Under the pieces are notes generated by a model. It was not told where the DNA came from. It saw nothing but the letters and a program-made list of their open reading frames with translations, and made no database searches. Positions 16,660 through 28,600 of a stretch of DNA of 64,000 bases are shown here, piece by piece. Numbering within the stretch: position 1 is the first letter of the stretch; each line of letters begins with the position of its first letter. A program made the translations under genes and the position numbers. The DNA is from Pseudomonas poae. Lineage in GTDB: Bacteria > Pseudomonadota > Gammaproteobacteria > Pseudomonadales > Pseudomonadaceae. The stretch spans positions 96,230-160,229 of the forward strand of contig NZ_JYLI01000014.1 in NCBI RefSeq assembly GCF_001439785.1. Direction: 5' to 3'.

Positions 16660-17396
16660 CCCTGTTGCCGTTGACGCTCGCCGCCGCCCTGGCCCAGGCC
16701 GAGGACTGGCCGGCACCGATCAAGCAGATCGAAGCCAAGGGCGCCAAAATCCTCGGCACATTCGACGCCCCCAGCGGCCTCACCGGCTATGCCGCGCAAT
16801 ACCAGAACCGTGGCATGGCGCTGTACCTGACAGCCGACGGCAAGAGCGTGATCGCCGGCAACCTGTACGACGCCCAGGGCAACGACCTGAGCAGCGCCCC
16901 CCTGGAAAAACTGGTGTATGCGCCGATGGCCAAGGAAGTCTGGGCCAAAATGGAAAAAAGCAGCTGGATACAGGACGGCGACACAAACGCGCCACGCATC
17001 GTCTACCTGTTCAGCGACCCCAACTGCCCCTACTGCAACATGTTCTGGGAGCAGGCGCGTCCTTGGGTGAAGGCCGGCAAAGTGCAGTTGCGCCACATCA
17101 TGGTCGGCATCATCCGCGAGGACAGCGCCGCCAAGTCCGCCGCGCTGTTTGCCGCCAAAGACCCGCAAAAGGCCCTGGAAGAACACGAAGCCGCCGGCAA
17201 GGGCAGCAAGTTGCAGCCGCTGGACAAGATCCCGGCAGCTATCGAAGCCAAGCTCGATGGGAACATGAAGTTGATGCAAGCGCTGGAGTTGTCGGCGACG
17301 CCAGCGATTTTCTACCTGGACGACAAGGGCGGCCTGCAGCAACAACAAGGCGCACCTTCGCCGGATAAGCTGGTGAAGATACTGGGGCCAAAATAA
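16635..17396 (+). CDS. dsbG: periplasmic disulfide isomerase/chaperone, DsbG-like
   Basis: This 253-aa secreted thioredoxin-fold protein has a signal peptide (LRHLLTLLPLTLAAALAQA), an N-terminal dimerisation domain (about 25-95) and a thioredoxin domain with the CPYC active site in FSDPNCPYCNMFW, about residue 135. The cis-proline loop is SATPAIFY. DsbG-type proteins reduce sulfenylated or mis-paired cysteines and are kept reduced by DsbD. The start is the ATG at 16635, with AAAGGAAAC upstream, inside the end of the previous gene. It is the last gene of the operon, followed by a clear terminator. Confidence 0.9.
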   Translation: MPSLRHLLTLLPLTLAAALAQAEDWPAPIKQIEAKGAKILGTFDAPSGLTGYAAQYQNRGMALYLTADGKSVIAGNLYDAQGNDLSSAPLEKLVYAPMAKEVWAKMEKSSWIQDGDTNAPRIVYLFSDPNCPYCNMFWEQARPWVKAGKVQLRHIMVGIIREDSAAKSAALFAAKDPQKALEEHEAAGKGSKLQPLDKIPAAIEAKLDGNMKLMQALELSATPAIFYLDDKGGLQQQQGAPSPDKLVKILGPK

Positions 17397-17403
17397 GGCA
17401 TTC

Positions 17404-17434
17404 GGTCGTTCCCCGTACGAGGGAACGACCCTTT
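17404..17434 (+). terminator. intrinsic terminator of the dsb-type operon
   Basis: A perfect 10-bp stem (GGTCGTTCCC with GGGAACGACC, 7-nt loop) followed by CTTT lies 8 bp after the dsbG-like stop. The T-tract is short, but position and stem strength support termination. Confidence 0.75.
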
Positions 17435-17449
17435 AGCATCAGTTCATCG

Positions 17450-18421
17450 TCACCCGTAATAGCGCATCGTGAAGTTATCAAAAAACGACCAATCGCGAAC
17501 TTCCACTACCATTGAAGAAACCGTTTTGCCAAGGGGTGGAATATATTCAAGCCATATACCTACAAAGTCATCTGCGGGATACACCAGGCGCTGAAGCAGA
17601 TTATTATCCTCATCAAAATAAGTTACTGCGCCCAGCAGTTGCTTGGATGTCCATGCGTACTTCAAATAAACCAACGCATGTTTAAACACGAAGCGATGGA
17701 TTTGCGGTGAGGGCAGTTCGTGCATACCCAGCGCCATCCCGTAGTGGTTACCCGACGCCAGTGAGAGGTCCTTATGAAACTGAACAATGCCTGCAGTCTC
17801 TTCACCGTGCTCAAAGGTAATCGTCATCGTCGGTGTATCCACAACGCCCTTGGCGGGAAACGTGCTTAGGGTCTGCGCTTCAAATCGCTCCTCGATTTCT
17901 ATCAGATGCAGTTTGACCATAAGCGTCAACTCAGGAAAAACCACCACCGGCCCCTCTTCACAACACGCATCCACTGAGGTCTTGAATACGACGACCAACT
18001 GGCTATTGTCAGCCAACTTCGCCAACTCGGTGCGTGGGATAACGCGCGACAGCCCTTTTTCTACGTCGTCCGCCGTGATCGGCTCATCCGCCATCAAGGT
18101 GATGGTGTAGGGAGAGCCATTTTTCAAGGTGCCCTTGCATTCCAGCCAGCCCTTCTGCCCCGCCGCCATAAAACTCCATTGTTTTACCTTGGCAGTGGCG
18201 TCACCCGTCAGTTTGCACAGGTCCAATACACCTTCTACGGCCTCGAAGACTTCAGGTGTCGACAACGTCGAGGGCACCCTGAGGTTTAGATCGGTAAATA
18301 CTTCACAGACCCGGGTCACGGTACTTCTGGTGGTCACCGTTCTGGTGATTTCAGGACGGTCTAACTCCAGCGGTGCATGACCGCATTGAACTGCACTTTT
18401 CGACGTTAATTGTTGAGTCAC
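17450..18421 (-). CDS. orphan two-module protein, paralogue of its upstream neighbour
   Basis: This 323-aa protein is of no family I can name. It shares a conserved N-terminal half of about 190 residues with the next gene upstream. Shared landmarks are LTSKS near the start, PEIT, RSTVTRVCEV, LMADEP, VDACCEEGPVVVFPE and the W-x-F/AGQ-x-GWLE pattern. The C-terminal half has diverged but keeps a jelly-roll-like rhythm, ending VEVRDWSFFDNFTMRYYG. The N-terminal half recalls Ig-like beta-sandwich repeats of large Pseudomonas surface proteins, by impression only. There is no signal peptide or membrane segment. Start is GTG 18421, preceded by GGAGG. The coding sequence is AT-richer than its surroundings, suggesting acquired DNA. 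Confidence 0.7.
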   Translation of the reverse strand: MTQQLTSKSAVQCGHAPLELDRPEITRTVTTRSTVTRVCEVFTDLNLRVPSTLSTPEVFEAVEGVLDLCKLTGDATAKVKQWSFMAAGQKGWLECKGTLKNGSPYTITLMADEPITADDVEKGLSRVIPRTELAKLADNSQLVVVFKTSVDACCEEGPVVVFPELTLMVKLHLIEIEERFEAQTLSTFPAKGVVDTPTMTITFEHGEETAGIVQFHKDLSLASGNHYGMALGMHELPSPQIHRFVFKHALVYLKYAWTSKQLLGAVTYFDEDNNLLQRLVYPADDFVGIWLEYIPPLGKTVSSMVVEVRDWSFFDNFTMRYYG

Positions 18422-18478
18422 GATAAGCCTCCGGCACCCGCCAAATAGTCACCTGCCACAAGACGAGGTCGTTAAAAG

Positions 18479-18503
18479 GAGTGCTCGCTTGGTGCGCGCA
18501 CTC
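18479..18503 (-). terminator. weak hairpin with T-run between the two paralogous orphan genes
   Basis: GAGTGC (18479-18484) pairs with GCACTC (18498-18503) across a 13-nt loop; on the minus strand it is followed by CTTTTAA. The short stem and long loop make it a weak attenuator candidate at best. It lies between the stop of the upstream paralogue and the GTG of the downstream one. Confidence 0.3.
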
Positions 18504-18518
18504 TATTTGCGACCTCCG

Positions 18519-19496
18519 TTAAACTTCCTCGACGAGCAGGTAATCAATAAGGTAGTCATTACCCGCTATACCGGGATCACGCTCATGGCTATGGAGAACC
18601 AGCAGCGCGAAATTGCTGCTCGCCACAAAGGTGCCAGCGAGCGTCACCCACGTATTGGGATCAGTAAGCACTTCTATACTGGTGATGGCTACGTTGTCTG
18701 CTTTCAGCGACAGCTTTGGCGTTGGATCAGAAGTGTTATACCGGCGAACACGCGCGGAAAAGGCATATGTTGTGCCGCTTTCCAAATCATCAAATTCCCG
18801 ATGCAAAATCACCCCGAGATTTTTACCTGTATGGGTGAAGTTTTTAACGGAGTACTGCTCGTTACCATCGCTTGCTACGCCCAATGATTCAAAAGTGAGA
18901 TCCCGTGGGTCCGGAGCCCCCGGGCCTCTTTCCCACCGTCCAAATGTCCGGTCATTGAAATCCGTCAGGTCTCGGTAATACTTGCGGAGCGTGTATTTCG
19001 ACTCCGGAAACGTAATCACCGGCCCGTCTTCACAACAGGCATCCACCGTGGTTCTGAATACAACAGTCAACTCGGCCTTGTTAGGAAATTTATTCAGCTC
19101 TTTACGCAGAAGTGGACGTGAAACCCCCTCTTTTTCATCACTGTCCGTAAGCGGCTCACCTTCCATCAACTTGACAGTATGGGCAGTGCCATCTTCCAGG
19201 AGGCCTGTGACCTCAAGCCACCCAGACTGGCCTGCTTTCAGGAAGTCCCATTTTTTCACAACGACAGCGACGCTCCCTTCATCGCCACGCAACGTCAACA
19301 CGTCATCAACGGCCTCGGGCACTTCCGGTCTCGACAACGCTACCGGGACACTGAAGTGAAGGTCGGTGATCACTTCACAAACTCGGGTCACGGTACTTCT
19401 GATCGTCATGACTTTGGTGATTTCAGGACTATTCAGCTGCGCTGGTTTCTGATCACATTTGATGCCACTTTTCGACGTTAACTGTTTATTAGTCAC
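18519..19496 (-). CDS. orphan two-module protein, first of the paralogous pair
   Basis: The 325-aa protein has the same N-terminal module as its downstream neighbour (LTSKS, PEITK, RSTVTRVCEV, VDACCEDGPVITFPE). A different C-terminal module begins LTDFNDRTFGRWERG and ends DYLIDYLLVEEV, a beta-rich stretch reminiscent of carbohydrate-binding jelly rolls; this is an impression, not an assignment. It is cytoplasmic or non-classically exported, because no signal peptide is visible. Start is GTG 19496 with GGAGG upstream, the same start context as the paralogue, so the leader was duplicated too. A palindrome at 19574-19595 lies 78 bp upstream and recurs upstream of the small gene at 56457-56675. 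The pair separates dsbG from pvdL. Confidence 0.7.
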   Translation of the reverse strand: MTNKQLTSKSGIKCDQKPAQLNSPEITKVMTIRSTVTRVCEVITDLHFSVPVALSRPEVPEAVDDVLTLRGDEGSVAVVVKKWDFLKAGQSGWLEVTGLLEDGTAHTVKLMEGEPLTDSDEKEGVSRPLLRKELNKFPNKAELTVVFRTTVDACCEDGPVITFPESKYTLRKYYRDLTDFNDRTFGRWERGPGAPDPRDLTFESLGVASDGNEQYSVKNFTHTGKNLGVILHREFDDLESGTTYAFSARVRRYNTSDPTPKLSLKADNVAITSIEVLTDPNTWVTLAGTFVASSNFALLVLHSHERDPGIAGNDYLIDYLLVEEV

Positions 19497-19573
19497 TGTA
19501 AGCCTCCAGGTCCGGCTAAATAGTCGTCATCCTTAAAACAAGGTCTATTTACTGTCCGAGCGCCAGAAGCTGT

Positions 19574-19595
19574 CTACTGTCATAGTTGACAGGTA
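19574..19595 (-). promoter_or_regulatory. palindromic cis-element, copy 1 (CTGTCA-N4-TGACAG)
   Basis: A dyad with 6-bp arms CTGTCA/TGACAG and a 4-bp centre, flanked by TAC and TAG, lies 78 bp upstream of the orphan pair's GTG. Twenty-one of 22 bp are identical to 56749-56770, which lies 74 bp upstream of another orphan gene. This looks like an operator or promoter element; the binding protein is unknown. Confidence 0.55.
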
Positions 19596-19628
19596 CATCA
19601 GGCAAGCGGCCGGCAAGGCCGCCCCCCG

Positions 19629-22600
19629 TTAAAGCCCCTCCAACTCGGCCATCAAATCACTCAACCGATCCACCTTCTCCACGCTGATCTCGTTGCCCAC
19701 CAACCCCTCGATATACTCCGCCAGCTCTGCCACCGTGCTGCACTCGAACATCGCCCGCAGCGGCACATCGCGTTGCAGGGTTTTCTGCACCCGCGAGGCG
19801 ATCTGTGTGGCGAGCAACGAGTGGCCGCCCAATTCAAAGAAGTTGTCCCGCACCCCTACCCGTTCGACTTTCAGCACCTGGGCCCAGATCGCAGCCAGCG
19901 TGATTTCCAGTTCGTTGCGCGGTGCCAGGTAATCCTGACGGTGCAATTGGCCGATTTCCAGTTCCGGCAAGGCGTTGCGGTCGAGCTTGCCGTTGGCGTT
20001 GAGTGGCAGGCGATCAAGCCATAGCCAGTGCAGCGGCACCATGTATTCCGGCAGTTCAGCGCGCAGGCGTTGCTTGATGCGGTCCAGGCGCTCGTCAGGG
20101 TCAAGCGCCGCGTCGGCGGCCACCAGGTAGCCCACCAGGTGTTTGCCATTGACGCCCTCTTGCACGCCCACCGCCGCGTCGCGCACTTCGGGTTGTTCGT
20201 GCAGACGCGCTTGGATCTCACCCAGCTCGATGCGGTAACCGCGAATTTTCACTTGATGGTCGATGCGCCCGACGTACTCCAGCACCCCGTCACTGCGCTG
20301 GCGCGCCAGATCGCCGGTGCGGTAGAGACGCTCGCCCGGCGCGCCAAAGGGGTTGGGCACAAACACCGGGGCGGTGCGCAGCGGATCGCCGACATAGCCA
20401 CGGCCGACACCGGTGCCGGCAACACACAACTCACCCACCGCGCCTTGCGGCACCAGGTCCAGCGCACCGTCCAACAGGTACAAACGGTTGTTGTCGGTCG
20501 GTGTGCCAATCGGCAGGTACGTGCCGCGAGTCGAGGCCAGGTCGACGCGGAAGAACGCCACGTCGTCCGAGCATTCCGCAGGGCCGTAGGCATTCACCAG
20601 GCCAATCTGCGGATAGCGTTGCAGCCATTGATGCGCCAGCTCCGGCGGCATCGCTTCACCCGTCGGCAGCATCCAGCGCAGCCCGTCCAGGCTGATGCGG
20701 TCGTGGGCGAGCATGCCCTGGATCAGCGACGGCACGCTCTCCAGCACGGTAATGCCTTGCGCCTGCACATGTTCGAGCAAGCCCTGGGGGTCATGGGCGA
20801 TGGCATTCGGCACGATATCCACCCGCGCACCGAACAACGGCGCCGCGAGAAATTGCCACACGGAAATATCGAAGCTCTGCGAAGCGGTCTGCGCGATGAC
20901 GTCTGCCGGCGATAGCTCCAGGTACGGCACCTTGCTCAACTGGTTATTGAGCATGCCGCGCTGTTCGACCATCACGCCTTTGGGCAGGCCGGTGGAGCCC
21001 GAGGTGTAGATCACGTAGGCGAGATTGTCCGCCGCGCTGTAGATGCCAGGATTCTCGCCACGGGCCGGCACCTCTTCCCACACCAGCAACTGGCACTGGG
21101 TGCCTTCGAGTAACTCGATGGCCTGTTCGCGACACGCCTCGCTGCACACCAGCAACGGCGTGCGGCTCAACTCAATGATGCGGCTCAGCCGCTGGGCGGG
21201 CAGGCCCGGGTCGAGCGGCAGGTAACCGGCACCGGCCTTGAAGCTGCCGATGATCATGCCCAGCAGGTCGAGGTTGCGCTCGGCCAGCAATGCCACCGGC
21301 TGGTCTAGGCCCACACCCGCGCTGATCAACGCATGGCCCAGGCCGTTGCTGCGACGGTTCAGTTGCTCATAGGTCCATCGCTGGTCCAGGCAACTGGCAG
21401 CAATGCGCTGCGGATGCTGCGCCACCTGCTCTTCGAACAATTCGACATAGCTGCGCGCCAGCGGGTAATGCTGTGCACTCTGGTTACAGCCTTCCACCAG
21501 GAACGCACGCTCCTGATCGCCGATCAGCGGCAGGTCGGCCATGTCGCCATGAAAGCCCTGCATCAGCGCCAGCAGCAGACGCTTGAACTCGCCGAGCATG
21601 CCTTGCACGGTGGTTTCATCGAAGTAGCGCTGGTCGTAGGACAGGTGCAAACCGAGGTCATCGCCCGGATAGCACACCGCCGTCAGCGGGAAGTTGGTGT
21701 GGGTGCGACCGGAATCCGAGGTGGCGTTCAGGCTTTGCGCATGGTCCAGCACCGAGGTGTCCACCGGGGCGTTTTCGAACACGAACAGGCTATCGAACAG
21801 CGGCTGGCCCTTGGGCAGTTCGCTGTGTTCCTGGATCGTCACCAGCGGCAGGTATTCGTACTCGCGCAGTTGCATGTTGCTGTCGAGCAGGCCGTTCAAC
21901 CACTGGCGCACGCTGCAAGGCTGATCGTCCTCGGGCAGTTTCACGCGCAGCGCGATGCTGTTGATGAACAGACCAACGGTGCGTTGCATCTCGGGCATGT
22001 CCACCGGGCGGCCGGCCACGGTGACGCCGAACAGCACGTCACGCTCGCCGCTCAAACGCCGCAATACCAGCGCCCATGCCGCCTGGGCAAAGGTATTGAC
22101 GGTGAGTTGATGGGCCTGGGCCAGTTCGCGCAGTTGCGCGCCGTCGCAGGCATCCAGCCGGGTGTAGCAGTCGCCCACCAGCATGCCGCCGCTGTGGCCT
22201 GCATGTTCGCGCAGGAATGGCCGGTCGCTGGGGATCGGCGTGGTGCGTTCAAACCCCTGCAGATTGCGCTGCCACCACTGGCGCGCTTCGTTAAGGTTCT
22301 GGCGTTGCAGCCAGGCGATGTAGTCGCGATAACGTGGCGGCGTGGCCAGTTGCGCTGCGCGGCCTTCGCCCAGGGCGAGATAGATCTCGAAGAAGTCGTT
22401 CATCAACAGCGAACGGCACCAGGCATCGATGAGGATGTGGTGGTTGCTCATCATGAACCAGTAGCGCGCTTGGCCCACGCGAATCAGGCGCAGGTGGAAC
22501 GGCGCCTGGTTGAGCAGATCGAACCCGGTTTCGCGCTCCTGCTTGAGCAACGCTTGCAGGCGCGGCTCTTGCTCGTCCTCGGGATCGCGGCTCCAGTCCA

Positions 22601-25600
22601 GGTACTCGATCGGCGCGCTGCCGGGTTTGTGGATCACTTGCAGCATGTCTTCGCCGACGTTCCAGCAGAACGACGCACGCAGGGCCTCGTGGCGCGCGAT
22701 CACCGCTTGCCAGGCCTGGGCGAAACGCTCGGGGTCGAGCACGCTGTTGATGCGGTAGCGGTCCTGCATGTAATACAGGCCGGTGCCCGGTTCGAGCAGG
22801 GTGTGCAGCAGCAGGCCTTCCTGCATCGGCGTCAGCGGGTAGACGTCTTCGATCCGGCTGGCGGCCACCGGCAGGCTGTCGAGCTGCGCCTGGTTCAGGT
22901 GCGCCAGGGGGAAGTCGGACGGCGTGAGGCCAACAGCCTCGTCTTCCAGGCAATGGGCGATCAGGCCCTGCAGCTCGGCCAGATACCCCTCGGCCAACGC
23001 GCGAATGGTCTGCGGTGTATGGCGCTCGCGGCTGAAGGTCCAGCGCAGCACCAACTCGCCGCCGTACACCTGGCTGTCGACGCTCAGCTCATTGGGCAGC
23101 GGCGCGTCCGGGTCATGCGCCAGCCCGGCCGGCTCATCCAGCGGATGGAACAGCGCGTCACTGCCAAAGCTCTGGTCGAACTGGCCGAGGTAGTTGAAGG
23201 TAATGGGCGCATCCGGCAGGGCCATCAGGGTCTGTTTGCACAGGTCGTCGGCCAGATAACGCAGTACGCCGTAGCCCAGGCCTTTGTGCGGCACACCGCG
23301 CAGTTGCTCCTTGATCGCCTTGATCGAATCGCCCTGGGCAGCCGCTGGCGTCAGGCGCACTGGATAGGCACTGGTGAACCAGCCGACGCTGCGGGTCAGG
23401 TCGATGTCATCGAACAGCGCTTCGCGGCCATGGCCCTCCAGTTGGATCACTGCCGAGTCGTGGCCGCTCCAGCGGCACACCACCCGTGCCAGGGCGGTCA
23501 GCAGCAGGTCGTTGACTTGGGTGCGGTAAGCGCTCGGCGCCTGCTGCAACAGGTGGCGGGTGCGCTCGGCATCCAGGCGCACGCTGACCGTCTCGGCATC
23601 GCGGTTACGCAACGCGCCCTGAGGCCGCGCCACCGGCAACAGCACGCGGGGCCCGGCCAACTGGCGTTGCCACAGACTCAACTCTTCACGCAGGGATTCG
23701 CTATGGGCATACGCCTGCAAGCGTGCCGCCCATTCGCGCAGCGCACTGGTCTTGGCCGGCAGGCTGACGGAGCGGCCGTCGCTCAGTTGGCGATAAACGT
23801 TCTGCAGGTCTTCGAGCAACACGCGCCACGACACGCCATCGACCACTAGGTGATGGATCGCGATCAGCAATCGCTGCTGCCCCTCGGGGCCATCGATCAG
23901 CAACGCGCGCAGCAACGGGCCGTGTTGCAGGTCGAGGCTGCGCTGGGTCTCGGTGAACAGCGCTGCGCACTGCGCCATGTCCTTCACCTGCGCCTGCATC
24001 AGCGCCCCCCCGTGTGGCACGCCCAAGTGTTCGGCATGCCACTGGGCATCGCGCCGGGTGAAGCTCAGACGCAGCGCATCGTGATGCTCCAGTACCGCCA
24101 GCAACGCCTGCTCCAGGCGATGAGGGTCAAGCAGTTGCAGCGGCTTGAGCAGCAACGACTGGTTCCAGTGCTCGCGCGCCGGGATGTCGCTGTCGAAGAA
24201 CCAGTGCTGGATCGGCGTGAGCGCCGAGGCACCCGTGAGCACGCCTTGCTCGGCAATGACCTGCTCGGCGCGCGTGGCGACGGCGGCCAGGGTCTGCACG
24301 GTCTGGTGCTGAAACAGGTCGCGCGGGCTGAAATGAATCCCGGCCTGACGCGCGCGACTGACCACCTGGATCGACAGGATCGAATCGCCGCCCAGCTCAA
24401 AGAAGTTGTCGTCGAGGCCAACCTGCTGCACGTTCAACACCGCGCACCAGATGGCGGCCAGGGTGCTTTGCAGTGCGGTGCGTGGCGCCACGTACTGTTG
24501 ACGATTCGCCTCGGGGTCGGGCTGCGGCAAGGCGCGGCGGTCAAGTTTGCCGTTGGCGGTGAGCGGCATGCTGTCGAGCACGATCAGGTGCGCAGGCACC
24601 ATGTAGTCCGGTAGCTGCGCCTTGAGGTGCGCTTTGAGCGCGTCGCGCAACGCGCCGTGCTCCGCATCGCTGACCAGGTACGCCACCAGCTGTTTACCGC
24701 TCGGCGCCTCCAGCGCCAGCACCACCGCTTCGCGCACGGCCGGGTGTTCGAGCAGACGGGTTTCGATCTCGCCCAGCTCGATGCGAAAGCCACGAATCTT
24801 GACCTGATGGTCGATGCGGCCCAGGTACTCGACCAGCCCGTCGGCACGCTGGCGCACCAGGTCGCCGGTGCGGTACAGACGACCGCCCTCGCGGGCAAAC
24901 GGGTCCGCGACAAAACGCTCCGCCGTCATGCCCGGCCGTTGGTGATACCCCAGGGCCAGACCGGCGCCGCCAACGTAGAGCTCGCCGGTTGCGCCCTGCG
25001 GCACCAGCGCCAGGTCGGCGTCGAGAATATAGGCGACGCGCGCGCCGATGAGGCTGCCGATCGGTACGCTGGCGGCACCCTCGTCCAGCTGCTCCGGGGC
25101 CAGGCTGGCGAGCGGCATCACCACGGTTTCGGTCGGGCCATAGGCATTGAAAAACACTTGCGGCTGGAACGCTGCGCGAATGCGCTGCAGATGTTCACCG
25201 GTCAGCGCTTCGCCACCGGTGATGCACATGCGCACCGGTAACGTCTGCTGCTGGGTGGCCAGCCACTGCGCCAACTGGCTGCCATAGCTTGGGGTGAAAC
25301 CGAGAATATTGATGCGATGGGTACGGATCAGCGCGCAGATTTGCTCGGCATCCCACTGCCCCTGGGCACGCAATACCACCTGCGCACCGCTGAGCAGCGG
25401 CACCAGCAAACGCTCGGTGGCGGCGTCGAAATTGATCGAATAAAAATGCAGCTCGCAGTCGTCCGGGCGCATGCCGAAACGCTCGATCACCGCCTGGCAA
25501 TGCATGGCGATTTCACCATGGGACACCACCACGCCCTTGGGTTTACCGGTGGAGCCCGAGGTGTAGATCAGGTACGCCTGATGTTGCGCCAGGCTGACAA

Positions 25601-28600
25601 ATGGCACCTCGCTGGCGGGGTAGTTCGCCAGCGACGGCAGGTCATTTTCCAGGCACCAGCAGGCCACGGTCGCCGGCAGCGGGCCGAGGGCCTCGAACAT
25701 CGCCGCATCGCTGAGCAACAGGCCGATGCCGCTGTCTTCGATCATGTAGTGCAGGCGGTCCAGCGGGTACTCCGGGTCCAGCGGTACGTAGGCGCCGCCG
25801 GCCTTGAGGATCGCCAGCAAGCCGATGACCATTTCCAGTGAGCGCGGCAACGCCAGGCCCACCCGCACCTGCGGACCCACACCGCGTTCGCGCAGCACCC
25901 AGGCCAGGCGATTGGCGCGTGCATCGAGTTCGGCGTAGGTCAGGGTTTCACCGGCGAAGGTCAGCGCGGGGGCGTCACCGCGCTTGAGCGCCTGCTGGCT
26001 GAACAGCGAATGGATGCACTGGTCGAGGCGATACTCACCGGCTTCAACCCCGAGGCTGTCCTGCAAGGCACGCTGCTCTGCCGCCGCAAGCAGCGGCAAT
26101 TCGCTGAGGCGCTGCTGCGGATCGGCGATCAACGCCTCCAGCAGGTTGCGCCAATGCTCGGCCATGCGTGCAATACGTGGTTCATCGAACAGGTCGGTGC
26201 TGTAGGTCAGGCAGCAACCCAGGCGATGGTCGAGGTCGGTGACTTCCAGGTTGAGGTCGAACTTGGTGGCGCGCGCATCGTTGGCCAGGTACTCGACGCT
26301 CATGCCGGCCAGTTGGCGGCTTTGCTGGAACTCCCAGCGCTGCACGTTGCACATCACCTGGAACAGTGGGTTGTACGCCGCACTGCGCGGCGGTTGCAAG
26401 GCTTCAACCAGGTGATCGAACGGCAGATCCTGGTGCGACTGCCCCTCGATCACCGTGTGGCGCACCTGCTCGAACAGCTCGCCGACGCTCATCTGCCCGT
26501 TGAGCCGGCAGCGCAGCACCTGGGTATTGAGGAACGCGCCGATCAGCCCTTCGCTTTCCGGGCGAATGCGGTTGGCCACCGGCGCGCCGATGCGCAGGTC
26601 GGTCTGGCCGCTGTAGCGGTAGAGCAACACCGCCAGTGTCGCGGTCATGGTCATGAACAGCGTGAGGCCACGTTCGGCGTTGAACGCGCGTACGCGCGCC
26701 GCCAGATCAACGCTCAGATCAAAGCGATACAGTTCGCCTCGGTGGCTTTGCACGGATGGCCGTGGACGGTCACCGGGCAGTTCCAGCAACGGGTGCTCAT
26801 GCCCAAGTTGCGCGGTCCAGTAATCGAGCTGGCGCTGGCGCTCGCCGGCTTCCATCCACTGGCGTTGCCACACGCTGTAATCCAGGTATTGCAAAGGCAG
26901 CGGCGCCAGCGGCGAGTCGCGCTCGTCGATAAAGGCTTCGTACAGGGCGCTCAGTTCACGGGCAAAGATGTCCATGGCCCAGCCTTCGGTGACGATGTGG
27001 TGCAGGGTCAGCACCAGGTAATGGTCCTGCTCGGCGGCCTTGACCAGGCACGCGCGCAGTAACGGTCCGGTTTCCAGGTTGAAGGGGGTGTGGGCTTCGT
27101 GGTCGGCCAGTTGCTGGATGCGTTGCGGGCGCTCGGCCTCGTTCAGCGCCGAGAAGTCCTGCCAGTCCATGCGCAGGCCGGTTTGCGCCGCGACCCGCTG
27201 ATACGCCACGCCATCGACGCTCGGGAACGTGGTGCGCAGGGTTTCGTGGCGCATGATCAAGGCCTGCAACGCCGCCTCGAACCGGCCCACGTCCAGCACG
27301 CCGCGCAAGCGTGCCATGCCACCGACGTTATAGGCCGGGCTGTCGGGTTCCATTTGCCAGAGGAACCACATGCGTTGCTGGGAGTAGGACAGCGGCACCT
27401 TCTGGTTGCGGTCGACCCGGGCGATGGCGGTTTGCTGATTGCGCTGGCCGGCGTTCTGGATCAGCGCGACTTGGGCTGCAAACGCGCCCAGTTCGCTGGC
27501 GTCGAACAAGGTACGCAACGACAGCTCGACGTCGCAGGCCTGACGGGTGCGCGAGATGATTTGCGTGGCCAGCAACGAGTGGCCACCGAGGGCAAAAAAG
27601 TCGTCGTGCAGGCCGATACGCGGCAAGCCGAGCACTTCGCGCCAGATCGCGGCGATCTGCTGCTGCAGCGGTGATTGCGGCTCGACGTGTTCGCGGATGT
27701 GCCACACCGGTTCCGGCAACGCGCGGCGGTCGAGTTTGCCGCTGGGGCTCAGCGGCATTGCGTCCAGGCGCATCAGCACGGCGGGCACCATGTATTCCGG
27801 CAGCTCGGCGGCCAGGGCGGCTTTCAGCGCCTGGGGGGCCAGCTCGGCATGGCCGGTGTAGTAGCCGATCAACTGCGCATCGCGCACCAGCACCACGGCC
27901 TGGGCGACGCCGTCCTGGGCGAGCAGGCGCGCTTCGATTTCTTCCGGCTCCACGCGGAACCCGCGCAGCTTCACTTGCTGATCCAGGCGGCCAAGGTATT
28001 CGAGCACGCCGTGAATGCTCCAGCGCGCACGGTCACCGGTGCGGTACAGGCGCGTGCCTGGCTCGCCCAGCGGGTCGGCGACAAAACGTTCGGCGGTCAG
28101 CCCGGCCCGGCCCAGGTAACCCCGGGCCAGGCCGATGCCGCCGATGCACAGCTCGCCCGGCACACCGGCCGGCAGCGGGTTGAGTTGCGCATCCAGCACG
28201 CGGCAGATCACGTTGCCCAACGGCCGGCCAATCGGCGAATGCTCGCCATCGACCACCGCGCACTGCCAGTGGGTGACGTTGATCGCGGTTTCCGTCGGGC
28301 CATAGCGGTTGTGCAACTGCACCGCCGGCAACTGCGCCAGCACACGGTTGCGCAACTCGGCGGGCAAGGCTTCGCCGCCCGAGAACAGGCGACGCAAGCT
28401 GGTGCACTCGGCCGCCAGCGGTTCGTCGATAAACAACTGCAACAATGGCGGCACGAAGTGCAGCGTGGTCACGCCATGCGCCTGCACCAACTGCGCAATG
28501 CGATGAGGATCGCGATGCTCACCGGGCCCGGCCAGCACCAGACGGCAACCGGTGATCAATGGCCAGAAGCATTCCCACACCGACACGTCGAAACTGATCG

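Noticed and set aside
21333..23849. An 838-codon open frame on the plus strand inside pvdL
   Set aside because: It is antisense to PvdL, whose domain motifs are continuous here. The frame is rich in Q, H, A and R, as expected for the complementary strand of GC-rich coding DNA, and has no domain.
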